Positions 43,099 to 52,432 of a stretch of 64,000 nucleotides of DNA are shown in pieces. The notes beneath the pieces were generated by a model, which searched no databases, had not been told where the DNA came from, and saw only the letters and a program-made list of their open reading frames with translations. The translations under genes were made by a program, and so were the position numbers. The number at the start of each line of letters is the position of its first letter. The first letter of the stretch is position 1. The DNA lies in NCBI RefSeq assembly GCF_003610535.1, contig NZ_RAPN01000001.1, positions 2,715,320 through 2,779,319 of the forward strand, written 5' to 3'. The stretch is from Mangrovibacterium diazotrophicum. Lineage in GTDB: Bacteria > Bacteroidota > Bacteroidia > Bacteroidales > Prolixibacteraceae.

Positions 43099-45336
43099 AT
43101 GTTGAGATATTTATTCCTGACTGCCCTGTTTCTGGCTGTACAAAGCAGCCTTTGGGCACGCGAAATTCACGGACTTGTCAAATCGGGCAATCAAATCCTG
43201 CCCGGCATCATAGTAACCGACGGAACCAACTTCACACAAACCGGCTCCGATGGTACTTTTCAGCTGAACGCCGCCGATGCAGCCGACTTCATTTATATTT
43301 TCACACCCTCAGGATACTCGGCACCATTTGCAAGCGGCACTCCCCTGTTTTATCAAAACCTGAAAGCCGAAGCAACCGATTTTACATTTGAGCTCGAAAA
43401 ACTTCCTTTCGACGACGACAAATATGCCTTGCTGGCAACTGCCGATCCCCAAACGCAAACACTTGAACAGTTTGAACGTTTCGAGCGAGAATCGGTGACT
43501 GACTTAAAGGCAAGTGTTGGTGCGTACGAAGCGAAAAAGACAAATACAATCGGCATTGCTTTGGGCGATATTGCCTGGGATGAGCTGGACCTTTTCAGCA
43601 ATTACAAGCAAGCCATGGCAGGACTGGGAATACCATTCTACCCCGTAATCGGCAACCACGACCACGACTTGAATTTCAGCGACGATTACGCCAGTGCCGA
43701 AATTTACCGCCAGCAATTTGGGCCAACCTATTACGGTTTCAACCTGGGTTTACAGCATTACATTGTGCTGGATGACATTATTTACAAAGGCGACAAAAAA
43801 TACGACGAAGCACTGACGACCGACCAACTGGATTGGGTCAGAAACTACCTCCAATTTATCCCGAAAGGCTCAGAATTGGTTTTCGCCATGCACGCCCCTT
43901 TCAGGAACGTTCAGAATGGACATGTCATTTCGAACGGGCAACAGCTGCTGGATATTTGCAAAGATTACCGGGTGAGTTTTATCTCGGGTCACACGCACCT
44001 CAACTCGAATATGGAAGTTGCTCCCGGTATCATTGAACACAACATCGGCGCAATTTGCGGAACCTGGTGGACCGCCGAGACCTGTCGCGACGGAACACCC
44101 AACGGCTACCAGGTATTTGAAGGAACACCAGAAAAACTGAGCTGGTACTATAAATCGGTAGGGCACGACCGGGATTACCAGTTAGTGGTTTTCGACAAAG
44201 GTGTTGTTGCCAATCAGGCGAATGCGGTGGTCGCAAAAGTCTGGAACTGGGATCAGGAATGGAAAATCGAATGGTTTGAAGACGGGAAAGCAATGGGCGC
44301 CATGAAACAGGTTTCGAACTACGATCCCCAGTACCTGCACTACCTGGCTGAACAAGTGAAAGACGGAGAAAAACGAGTGCCCGGCTACAAACAAAGCCAA
44401 AAGAGCTTTTTCTATTTTGCAGCCACTCCTTCGCTGAGTGCAAAGAAAATAAACGTCGTAGCGACTGATCGATTTGGGCAGCAATATGAAAAGGACATTG
44501 AATTGAACTCGACAGATGTGGAAGCGCACCGAGGTGGTGCCGGTCTGATGCCCGAAAATACGATTCAGTCGATGCTGAACGGTGTGAAATTAGGAGCCAA
44601 TACACTGGAACTGGATTTACACATCACCAAAGACGGAAAAGTGATTGTTGTACACGATGCCTATTTAAACCCCGACCATACCACCAAACCAGATGGCAGC
44701 GAACTGACAGAAAAAGAGGCCCAAAACTTTTCATTTTACCAATTAACGTACGAGGAAATCAAAAAATACGACACCGGAAGCAAGCCGTACAAAAAATTTC
44801 CGGAGCAAGAGAAAGTGGCAACCTATATTCCTTTGGTCTCCGCACTAATCGACTCGGTCGAGCAATTTACCAGCCAAAACAACTTCAGCCCGATACACTA
44901 CAACATTGAAATTAAATCGGACGAAGATTTAGAAAAAAAGGGTTTAATTCCGGACTACAAAGACTTTACCGACAAAGCCATGGCTGTGCTATTAAGTAAA
45001 AAACTGGCAGACCGCCTATTGGTGCAAAGTTTTGACACACGCACCCTCAACTACCTGCACGACAAATACCCGGAAACCCGATTGGCTTTCCTTGTCGCCA
45101 ATGTTTTGGGATTTAACGCGAATATGAAAAAGCTGAATTTTACACCGGAAGTCTACAGCCCCTATTATCCACTCGTAAACCGCAGCTTGATGGAAAATTG
45201 CCGGGAGGCTGGTGTTAAAGTCATTCCATGGACAGTTGATGATGAAGAAAACATCAAAAAGATACTCGGCATGCAGGTCGACGGAATTATCAGCAATTAT
45301 CCAGACCGCGTGCTGCGCGTAACAAGAGGCTACTGA
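43099..45336 (+). CDS. secreted calcineurin-like phosphoesterase fused to glycerophosphodiester phosphodiesterase
   Basis: A 745-residue protein started at MLRYLFLTALFLAVQSSLWA (signal peptide); an in-frame ATG 33 bases upstream spoils it. Order: a MetallophosN-like beta domain (about 20-105), a calcineurin-type metallophosphatase (about 110-330, with GNHDHD at 185-190 and SGHTHL at 296-301), a MetallophosC-like domain (about 335-465), then a full GDPD domain (about 475-745) with AHRGGAGLMPENT, ELDLHITKDGKVIVVHD and GIISNYPD. Both active-site sets look intact. A two-step release of phosphate from phospholipid head groups or teichoic-like polymers is a reasonable inference. Confidence 0.88.
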   Translation: MLRYLFLTALFLAVQSSLWAREIHGLVKSGNQILPGIIVTDGTNFTQTGSDGTFQLNAADAADFIYIFTPSGYSAPFASGTPLFYQNLKAEATDFTFELEKLPFDDDKYALLATADPQTQTLEQFERFERESVTDLKASVGAYEAKKTNTIGIALGDIAWDELDLFSNYKQAMAGLGIPFYPVIGNHDHDLNFSDDYASAEIYRQQFGPTYYGFNLGLQHYIVLDDIIYKGDKKYDEALTTDQLDWVRNYLQFIPKGSELVFAMHAPFRNVQNGHVISNGQQLLDICKDYRVSFISGHTHLNSNMEVAPGIIEHNIGAICGTWWTAETCRDGTPNGYQVFEGTPEKLSWYYKSVGHDRDYQLVVFDKGVVANQANAVVAKVWNWDQEWKIEWFEDGKAMGAMKQVSNYDPQYLHYLAEQVKDGEKRVPGYKQSQKSFFYFAATPSLSAKKINVVATDRFGQQYEKDIELNSTDVEAHRGGAGLMPENTIQSMLNGVKLGANTLELDLHITKDGKVIVVHDAYLNPDHTTKPDGSELTEKEAQNFSFYQLTYEEIKKYDTGSKPYKKFPEQEKVATYIPLVSALIDSVEQFTSQNNFSPIHYNIEIKSDEDLEKKGLIPDYKDFTDKAMAVLLSKKLADRLLVQSFDTRTLNYLHDKYPETRLAFLVANVLGFNANMKKLNFTPEVYSPYYPLVNRSLMENCREAGVKVIPWTVDDEENIKKILGMQVDGIISNYPDRVLRVTRGY

Positions 45337-45355
45337 TCTTTTTCCATAAATTTTT

Positions 45356-45390
45356 GAAAAGGCTGCACTCTCAGAGGCAGCCTTTTCTTT
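45356..45390. terminator. bidirectional terminator
   Basis: An 11-bp stem (45356-45366 and 45377-45387, GAAAAGGCTGC and its complement) with a 10-base loop, T-rich on the right and A-rich on the left. It lies between the convergent phosphoesterase and TonB receptor genes. Confidence 0.85.
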
Positions 45391-45418
45391 CATATTATAT
45401 CGACTGAAAAGTTTGGAG

Positions 45419-47863
45419 TTAAAACCGGTAAGCAAAGCTGGCCGACAAGGTTCGCGGACGCTGTGGATTAATGGTACTCCAACCACTGTAATATTCCACA
45501 TCGCTCAAGTTATCAAGCTTCAGTGCTAAACGGAATTTATCCATTTCATAGAAAACGGATGCGTTGAGAATTGTGTAAGCGGGAAGTGTAAACGTCCCAG
45601 TTGCGGCATAATTAATGATATTGTTTTCGCCGATATAGTTCAGGCCGAATCCAGCACCCAAACCGTCCAAACTCCCACTCTGCAATCGGTAGCTGGCCCA
45701 AAAGTTAAAGGTGTTTTCCGGTCCGGCCTCCAACGGACGGGTACCCACGACACCATCAGCACCCGACACAACTTCGCTATCGTTGAAACTGTATCCCAAA
45801 ACAGCATTGAAACCTGAGAAAGGGTTTGCAATGACACTCAACTCAACCCCTTTACTTTCTACTTCTCCATCCTGCAGGTAATCACGAGGATTATCCGGGT
45901 CTGTCATCACCTTGTTACGCACTTTAATGTCGTAGTAGCTGAGGCTCGCACTCAGTCGATCTTCCCAAAGGCTGGTTTTCACGCCGATTTCCGCCTGGTT
46001 CGCATGTTCCGGATCGAAGGACTTTGTTCGCTGGTTACTGCCATCAGCATCCGATACGGTTTGTGATGCCACATTGCTAAAACCATCCATGTAGTTGGCA
46101 AAAACGGTCAGCTTATCCAGAATCGGTTGATAGGTTATTCCGAACTTTGGAGAGAACGCTGTTTGATCATCCTCATCGCTTTCCGGATCACCCTCAAACC
46201 GATCGACACGCAAACTGGCCATGACCGACAAAGCCTTGGATACATTTACGACATCGGATACATAAGCACCGAACACCTTTTCTTTGGTAATTGAGTTACT
46301 AACTGAAACGCCTTCCAACAAAGCATCCATCGCTTGTTTGGATAGTACTCCACTGTCGAAATTGGAGACCGTTTCACCGCCATAAACAACATCATATACG
46401 GTCTGTGCATCATCACTCCCAATGTACACCAATCCGTTCGTTGTGTAACCAGTGCTATTGTTAATGTAGTTGCGTTGCATAAAATCGAATCCGACCACCA
46501 TTCGATTACGAAGACCGCCGACTTTGAAATCGCCGATAAAGTTCTGCTGAATATCCGTAACGTCTGTGGTAGCATTCTGATCACTCACGTAACGGGCAAA
46601 CACCGCACCGTTGGGCAAATAAGTTACCGTGTTTGTATTGATTGATTCGTACAGATAGGAGTAGTATCCTAACGCTTTGGTCAGACTTCTGCTTACGGCC
46701 GTTTGCGAGGTCCAAGCTGAAGACAATTTGTAATTCATTTGTGCCTGCAAACTATAGGCGGGATTTTTCACCGGCAAATTGTTTGATGTATAAGAACGTT
46801 TGGGATCGTAAGGCATCTCGTCAATATTAGCGAATGTCAATGCATTACTGCGGTTCAGGAACAACATCGTTTGGTTGGTTTGCTCGTTTTGCATCAGCTC
46901 GGCGACAACCAGAAACGACAAACGTTCTGAGGCCTGATAAGAGAGCGTCGGTGCAACAAAAAACGACTTCCGGTATCCGGCGTCCTGCCAACTGTTTTGA
47001 TAATGATAAGCCGTATTAAGCCGGAAAAGAACTTTTCCTTCCTCGTCCAATGGTAAATTCACATCAGCGGTCAAACGGTTCAAACCGTAACTACCTGTCA
47101 GGTATGTGAATTCGCCGCCAAAGCTTTCGTAAGGTTTTTTAGTCACAATATTGATCAGTCCACCATACGAAATCAGACTCGATCCGTAGAGTGTTCCGGA
47201 AGGTCCCTTCATGACCTCGATTGCCTCGATATTGGCCGGATCGGGGCTTCCGTGTGTTAACGCAGGCAAACCGTTCATCAGGGTAGGCTGAATGCTGAAA
47301 CCCCTCATTGAATAGTATCCCGCACCGTCGTTTCCTCGCCCGGTAGATTCCCACAATTTCTGCATTCCGGGCACATTCTTCAAAGCATCGTCGAAATTTA
47401 CAACCAGCTGTTCCTCCAGGAGCTCCGCATTCACCACATTATACACTTGCGGGTTTTCCAGATTCTTTAGAGGCATTTTTGCTACGTATTCACTCTGCTT
47501 TTCAGTAAAGCGATTGGTTCGCTCCTTGGCAACAACCACTTCATCCAAATTCTCGTTCGATTCCTGCAACACCACGACTCCCAAATCAACGTTTTGCTGC
47601 AACAGATCGACCTTTTGTACCAGTGTCCGAAATCCAACAAATGAGAAACGAAGATTCAACTTCGAAGAAGAGAGGTTTTCAAGTACGAATGCACCCGACT
47701 CGTTGGTTTGAGTACCTTTTGTACTGCTTGAGACAGTTATGTTGACACCAACCAGGGGGTGTTGGTTGGCGTCAACCACCCGACCGGTTACCCGATAAGT
47801 TTGCGCTATTGAAAATTCAAAAAGCAAACAAACTAAACAAAATAATAAACCTAGTTTTTTCAT
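45419..47863 (-). CDS. TonB-dependent siderophore-type receptor
   Basis: An 814-residue receptor from the ATG at 47863 (MKKLGLLFCLVCLLFEFSIAQ, signal peptide); the frame extends upstream to 47944 without a signal. It has a carboxypeptidase-regulatory-like domain (about 22-105), a plug with VMKGPSGTLYGSSLISYGGLINIVTKKP, and a barrel ending RPRTLSASFAYRF. The plug and the motif DALKNVPGMQKLWESTGRGNDGAGYYSMRGF are those of ferrichrome/ferric-siderophore receptors. It lies downstream of the PepSY gene (126 bases), a pairing typical of siderophore uptake and reduction. No Fur box was recognised. Confidence 0.9.
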   Translation of the reverse strand: MKKLGLLFCLVCLLFEFSIAQTYRVTGRVVDANQHPLVGVNITVSSSTKGTQTNESGAFVLENLSSSKLNLRFSFVGFRTLVQKVDLLQQNVDLGVVVLQESNENLDEVVVAKERTNRFTEKQSEYVAKMPLKNLENPQVYNVVNAELLEEQLVVNFDDALKNVPGMQKLWESTGRGNDGAGYYSMRGFSIQPTLMNGLPALTHGSPDPANIEAIEVMKGPSGTLYGSSLISYGGLINIVTKKPYESFGGEFTYLTGSYGLNRLTADVNLPLDEEGKVLFRLNTAYHYQNSWQDAGYRKSFFVAPTLSYQASERLSFLVVAELMQNEQTNQTMLFLNRSNALTFANIDEMPYDPKRSYTSNNLPVKNPAYSLQAQMNYKLSSAWTSQTAVSRSLTKALGYYSYLYESINTNTVTYLPNGAVFARYVSDQNATTDVTDIQQNFIGDFKVGGLRNRMVVGFDFMQRNYINNSTGYTTNGLVYIGSDDAQTVYDVVYGGETVSNFDSGVLSKQAMDALLEGVSVSNSITKEKVFGAYVSDVVNVSKALSVMASLRVDRFEGDPESDEDDQTAFSPKFGITYQPILDKLTVFANYMDGFSNVASQTVSDADGSNQRTKSFDPEHANQAEIGVKTSLWEDRLSASLSYYDIKVRNKVMTDPDNPRDYLQDGEVESKGVELSVIANPFSGFNAVLGYSFNDSEVVSGADGVVGTRPLEAGPENTFNFWASYRLQSGSLDGLGAGFGLNYIGENNIINYAATGTFTLPAYTILNASVFYEMDKFRLALKLDNLSDVEYYSGWSTINPQRPRTLSASFAYRF

Positions 47864-47989
47864 GAATTTTAATTGAATTAATGGAGTTAAATGAAAAAAC
47901 ACGACCGAAAAAAAAGACATAGCGAGTGCCTTCCAGCGGCCCAAAAGCCACCAGTCATGTTTATCGAATATCTATAGATTCCTACTGAA

Positions 47990-49132
47990 TCACTGAGATT
48001 CAATCAATTGATTCCGCAATGATCTCTTACTTTTCTTTTTGCGTCGTTTCAGCCAAAACCAAAAGCCGGTTACCGGTAAACTGGCTGAAAGCAAACTCAT
48101 AATTGCGGCGAGAAGCTTTCCTGCGAAACCGCCGATGGCACCGGTATGCACTTCATAGTTTACCCGACGAATCAATTCCGGTGGACCGGCATCTGCGAAG
48201 CGACCGTAAATGTGCGGAGACGGAATTTCGTTTAAACTATACTGATCGTAGAATAAATAGTTCATACGCCAATAACCCGGTTTTTCCTGCACTTCGACTA
48301 ATATTGACTTTTCAGGAGAATCGACGCCGTGCAACTCAACTTGTGCCGTTTCACCAAACTCAGCCCGAACTAGACGATATACGCTGTCGAGGGGATTCGT
48401 CGTTAAGACAGTACCAATCAAGGTTGTATCTGAAGGAGGGATACTGAATTTAGCCTCTTTTTGCCCGCCTGTTGCCCGGTACATCCACTGACCGAAATCC
48501 TGAAATAACCAGACAGAACCGGTAAGCAAAAACAAAACAATAAAAACGGTTGCATAAAGGCCCAGTACCTGGTGCCACTCTCTCAGTTGTGCAGTTTTAT
48601 TTTGGGTTTTCGAGAACCAAAAAGCGCCTTTTGTCCTTCGTGACTTGGGCCACCAAATCACAAAACCGGTAATCAACAACACAAAATAGCTGATCACCAT
48701 AAATTTCATCAGTATACCACCAATCGCAGGTGGTAACCATAAATAGCGATGCCCGATCAATACCAATCCCCAAAAACTTTTCAGGAAATTGGTTTCGTGC
48801 AACAGTTCTCCGGTATAAGGATTGAGATATGCAGCCCCGTAATAGAGCGGTGATCCCTGGTAATAAATCACCTCGATTGCCTTCTCCCTGCCATTGAAAA
48901 CAACACTGTGAATCTTTGTATTTGGGCGCACAGTCTGAGCTTTTTCAAAGGCAAAGGACGGCGAAATCAAAGGGGTGTCCTGCGCTTGAACAAATCGATA
49001 CTCATCGAATTGTTCGAACTCATCCTTAAAGGCATAGAGCACTCCGGTGATTGAAACAATAAAGACAACCAAACCGGAAATCAAACCTCCGTAGAGGTGT
49101 ACTTTAGAAAATAAATTTTTTATTCGCATCAA
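47990..49132 (-). CDS. PepSY-associated transmembrane protein, probable siderophore-iron reductase partner
   Basis: A 380-residue inner-membrane protein with four main hydrophobic segments (about 14-34, 138-160, 190-212 and 335-357) and PepSY-like parts between them (FEKAQTVRPNTKIHSVVFNG). His residues in the helices (for example HLYGGLISG, IGHRYLWLPP, REWHQVLG, YEVHTGAIGGF) fit haem ligation, as in PepSY_TM proteins thought to reduce ferric siderophores. It is upstream of, and probably cotranscribed with, the TonB receptor. Confidence 0.88.
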   Translation of the reverse strand: MMRIKNLFSKVHLYGGLISGLVVFIVSITGVLYAFKDEFEQFDEYRFVQAQDTPLISPSFAFEKAQTVRPNTKIHSVVFNGREKAIEVIYYQGSPLYYGAAYLNPYTGELLHETNFLKSFWGLVLIGHRYLWLPPAIGGILMKFMVISYFVLLITGFVIWWPKSRRTKGAFWFSKTQNKTAQLREWHQVLGLYATVFIVLFLLTGSVWLFQDFGQWMYRATGGQKEAKFSIPPSDTTLIGTVLTTNPLDSVYRLVRAEFGETAQVELHGVDSPEKSILVEVQEKPGYWRMNYLFYDQYSLNEIPSPHIYGRFADAGPPELIRRVNYEVHTGAIGGFAGKLLAAIMSLLSASLPVTGFWFWLKRRKKKSKRSLRNQLIESQ

Positions 49133-49155
49133 TGGGGGTGTTTGCGCGGAGCTCC

Positions 49156-49200
49156 TGATTTGAAGCCGAAGTTTATTGTGGTCACCTAAACTTCAAATCA
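49156..49200 (-). other. hairpin in the leader of the PepSY/TonB transcript
   Basis: The right arm TAAACTTCAAATCA (49187-49200) pairs with TGATTTGAAG (49156-49165) and TTTA (49172-49175), leaving a 6-base bulge. It lies between a minus-strand -7 box at 49231-49238 and the start at 49132. It may be a leader regulatory structure or the 3' end of the surface-cluster transcript that stops at 49332. Confidence 0.4.
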
Positions 49201-49230
49201 AAAAGCGATTACAAGTCCTGTTTACAATTA

Positions 49231-49238
49231 CAAAAGTA
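49231..49238 (-). promoter_or_regulatory. -7 box for the PepSY/TonB unit
   Basis: On the minus strand this reads TACTTTTG, an exact TAnnTTTG match, with a TTG about 20 bases upstream. It predicts a leader of roughly 95 bases before the PepSY start. Confidence 0.5.
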
Positions 49239-49331
49239 TTTGCCAGTACTACGCGCTACAATCCCAATATCTTGGTATATTCCTTTCGTGATTGTCTTTT
49301 AGGCAGAACTCCTATTTAACATTGGATGGTA

Positions 49332-51320
49332 TTAGAAATAGAAGGCTGCGCGTTTCAGGCGCATCTCGTGGTAGGGTCCTTTACGAATGACTTTAATAAT
49401 TGATCGCCGGTTGACGGCATGTTCTTCTTCCGAACATTTCACCCCGTCGTAACAAATATTCAGCAAGCGACTTTCACCAAACCCTTTGTAGCGAATTCGT
49501 TCGGGGCGGATATAACGGGATATAAAGTAGTTGTCGATAACTTTAGCACGCTTGTCTGACAAAATATTATTCGACTCGCGACGTCCGCGGCTGTCGGCAT
49601 GCGATTCAATCCGCACTTCCAAATCGGGGTTTTCAGCCAGTACGTCAATAATTGGGTTTAAAATATCGTAGGCGTCGTCGCGAATGGTCCACTTAGCCAA
49701 ATCATAATGCACGGCATAAACCTCCAGAACCTGGATCGGTTCGCCGTCTTCCATATCCATGTAGAGCGGACGAACTCCGTCGCCTTCGGCCTGCAAATCA
49801 GCTTGCATATCGATTTCAACCTGATCCGCTTTTTCACAGACCAAATCCATACGAGATTCAAAATAGCTTCTGCGTGAAACACGCAGGGAATACGCTTCTC
49901 CCCGATTCAATGTCAACGTAGCAGATCCGTCAACACCCGTGAGGCTGGTTGCAATCGTATCTCCGTTTACATCGACCGCGATAACCTGCGCCAATTTAAC
50001 CTTCTCCTTGCTGTCGCTATCCTGAACGATAACGCGAACCGGTAAGGGGACAATATTTCGTTCGAAATAATAAAGATCGTCATTGCGCTTTCCGCCCCGA
50101 TTGGAGGCAAAATAGCCTTCTTCATCATACACCGTGAATGCCATGCTGAAATCGTCATAGGAACTGTTGATCGGAGCTCCAAGATTCTTGACCCGCACCA
50201 CTTTCCCATCCTTCAAATCAGCCCGGAACAAATCCAAACCGCCCAGCCCTTCCAAGCCACTGGATGAAAAATAGAGTGTACTGTCATTGGCTAAGTACGG
50301 AAACAACTCGCTTTCCGAGGTATTTACCAAGGGGCCCAGGTTTCTCGGAGTTGTCCAGTTACCGCGATCAAAATAACTGATATAAAGGTCTGTCAAACCA
50401 TAACCACCATCCTGATTTGAGGCAAAAACCAAAATCCGACCATCTGCATTCACTGCCGGATGAGCCACTGAATATTTTTTGCTGTTGAACGGAAACTCCG
50501 CTGATGGCTTCCAATCTCCATCCTGAAGCGAGGCCTGTTGAATTTTTAGCTGAACAATTTTATTCGGATCTAAGTGAACGCCTCGAAACTTCTGGTTTTG
50601 GGTAACAAACATTTTACCGGCCTCGCTGGCGATCGCAAGCGGACCATCATGCGCCTTTGTTCTCAAATTAGGTGCATAAACTTCGGGAGTGCCCAACTGA
50701 CCATCGGGAAGAATCTGGGATGCAAATATTTTGAGGTAAGGTTCTTCTTCTCCGTATGATTTTCGTTTGGTGCCCGAGCGCCGGCCGGCAGAACAGAAAA
50801 TGAGTTTGTCTCCGTACACCACCGGACCAAGCTCAGATAAATGGGTGTTGACATTTGACGGCCGAATGGTATAATTAACCGAATCTTGCAGCAACTGCTC
50901 AATATGAGCCAACTGGTCTTCGAAGTTTTGCCCCAATGAGTCGTTTTGCAAATCCCGATACTCCATCAACCAATAAGCTGCTTCTTCGTAATTAGCATCT
51001 TTTCGCAGGGCTTTGGCATAGCCAAGTAAATCGGCGGGTTCGGCTTTATCTCGTTGTATTAAGCGTTTATAATAGCGGAGAGCAAGATCATTCTCGCCCG
51101 CTTTGTAGGCCGCATCGGCCATACGTCGTAAAGCTTCGTTGTTATTTCTATCTTTTTTGAAGACGTCTTCGTAAAGCCGCAAAGCTTTGTAATAGGACTC
51201 ATCCTGATAGTACAAATCAGCCCTTTTCATCTTTCCGGTTTGTGCAAAAGAAGCAACAGACAAGCAAATCAAGATGCAAGTCAATATTCCCAATTTCCCC
51301 AAAACGAATCTTATCCCCAT
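49332..51320 (-). CDS. OmpA-family protein with TPR and WD40-like (PD40) regions, PorE-like T9SS accessory
   Basis: A 662-residue protein from the ATG at 51320 (MGIRFVLGKLGILTC, signal peptide ending SFAQ); a further ATG lies 24 bases upstream. Order: TPR (about 22-125), PD40 beta-propeller repeats (about 155-420, with LFPYLANDSTLYFSSSGLEGLGGLDLF), a Cna/carboxypeptidase-regulatory-like domain (about 425-505), and an OmpA peptidoglycan-binding domain (about 545-650, IESHADSRGRRESNNILSDKRA). This order is that of PorE and of OmpA proteins beside SprF-type genes. It probably anchors the surface system to peptidoglycan. It is the last gene of the cluster. Confidence 0.88.
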   Translation of the reverse strand: MGIRFVLGKLGILTCILICLSVASFAQTGKMKRADLYYQDESYYKALRLYEDVFKKDRNNNEALRRMADAAYKAGENDLALRYYKRLIQRDKAEPADLLGYAKALRKDANYEEAAYWLMEYRDLQNDSLGQNFEDQLAHIEQLLQDSVNYTIRPSNVNTHLSELGPVVYGDKLIFCSAGRRSGTKRKSYGEEEPYLKIFASQILPDGQLGTPEVYAPNLRTKAHDGPLAIASEAGKMFVTQNQKFRGVHLDPNKIVQLKIQQASLQDGDWKPSAEFPFNSKKYSVAHPAVNADGRILVFASNQDGGYGLTDLYISYFDRGNWTTPRNLGPLVNTSESELFPYLANDSTLYFSSSGLEGLGGLDLFRADLKDGKVVRVKNLGAPINSSYDDFSMAFTVYDEEGYFASNRGGKRNDDLYYFERNIVPLPVRVIVQDSDSKEKVKLAQVIAVDVNGDTIATSLTGVDGSATLTLNRGEAYSLRVSRRSYFESRMDLVCEKADQVEIDMQADLQAEGDGVRPLYMDMEDGEPIQVLEVYAVHYDLAKWTIRDDAYDILNPIIDVLAENPDLEVRIESHADSRGRRESNNILSDKRAKVIDNYFISRYIRPERIRYKGFGESRLLNICYDGVKCSEEEHAVNRRSIIKVIRKGPYHEMRLKRAAFYF

Positions 51321-51454
51321 AAATTTACATTGCAAAAACTGCAATTTTCAAAGCCGTTTTTTTTCTTCTAAGTTTTTCGGGTTGAATGATTCAAAAGTGA
51401 CCAAACAGCAACATCCTGTTCGCATCAACTTTTAATCGACAACCTCTTGCAATT

Positions 51455-52432
51455 CTAGAAATAGCGAGGGGACATATACCTACGGCGACCGGTGTTAACC
51501 ACAAAATTGAGTAGAATTTCGTGGGTTCCTTTATTGAACGAATTGAGATCCGTTGCCGTCACATCATAAGCATAGCCAACCTTCAACTGTTTGGTTACAA
51601 ACATCTGTGCCATCGCGCCAACTGCATCTCCAATTCGCCAGTTAGCGCCAACCCAGAGTCGTTCGTAAAATAGAAGATGTGCCGACAAATCAACTGATAT
51701 CGGTGAGTTCGGTACGCATTTAACCATCGTGTAGGGTTTGAACTTTACATCCCGGTTAATGTCGAAAACATATCCTCCAATTGCAAAGAAATGCATTTCT
51801 TCTTTACTTGCCAACTGTGAGGAATACCCCGTCTCGTGAATTTGATTTTCCATTAACTTCGGAACTGAAATACCTGCAAAAAGGCGTTCGTTGTAAAAGA
51901 ACACTCCAATACCAAAATTCGGAAGAATCTTCCTGGTCACGTCGTCAGCCAAGAGAGGATCTCCCTGATCGTTGACTTCTAAAATCGAATAATCTGTGTT
52001 GTAATAATTGACACCAGCTTTCAACCCAAACGACAGGTAAGTTCGATAATCCATACGAACCTTAAAAGAATAATCGACGTACGCCCCAGTTTGTCTGACA
52101 GGTCCAATTTTATCCGTGATAAATGACAATCCAACGCCTGTATGAAGATTATTAAGGGGCATCATTCCGGATAGCGATTGAGTCACCGGAGCACCCTCTA
52201 TGCCTACCCACTGATTCCGACTCAGTAAATTCAATTCAATTGTTGATCCAACGCTTGCATAAGCCGGGTTGATCGAGAGGATGTTGTTCATGTACTGCGT
52301 AAACATCGGGTCCTGCTGTGCCCAAACGGGGCCTCGGCCAAGCAGAATTATCAGCAGAAGCAGCAAGCACCTCAACACTGCACTCCGTCTAAGCAGCCAT
52401 TCTGGTTTGATATGTAATACATTTCTTTCCAT
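51455..52432 (-). CDS. PorP/SprF-family T9SS outer-membrane protein
   Basis: A 325-residue protein with a signal peptide ending near VWAQQDP and the family opening QDPMFTQYMNNILSINPAYA, then a beta-barrel pattern ending EILLNFVVNTGRRRYMSPRYF. PorP/SprF proteins serve type-B-CTD substrates, often encoded next to them, by docking them at the cell surface. Here the ATG immediately follows the stop codon of the type-B-CTD gene with no gap, strong evidence that the two act together. Confidence 0.93.
   Translation of the reverse strand: MERNVLHIKPEWLLRRSAVLRCLLLLLIILLGRGPVWAQQDPMFTQYMNNILSINPAYASVGSTIELNLLSRNQWVGIEGAPVTQSLSGMMPLNNLHTGVGLSFITDKIGPVRQTGAYVDYSFKVRMDYRTYLSFGLKAGVNYYNTDYSILEVNDQGDPLLADDVTRKILPNFGIGVFFYNERLFAGISVPKLMENQIHETGYSSQLASKEEMHFFAIGGYVFDINRDVKFKPYTMVKCVPNSPISVDLSAHLLFYERLWVGANWRIGDAVGAMAQMFVTKQLKVGYAYDVTATDLNSFNKGTHEILLNFVVNTGRRRYMSPRYF

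Noticed and set aside
44030-44605. 191-codon minus-strand frame within the phosphoesterase/GDPD gene
   Set aside because: Antisense to an intact enzyme with two recognised active sites; Arg/Ser-rich composition is typical of a shadow frame.
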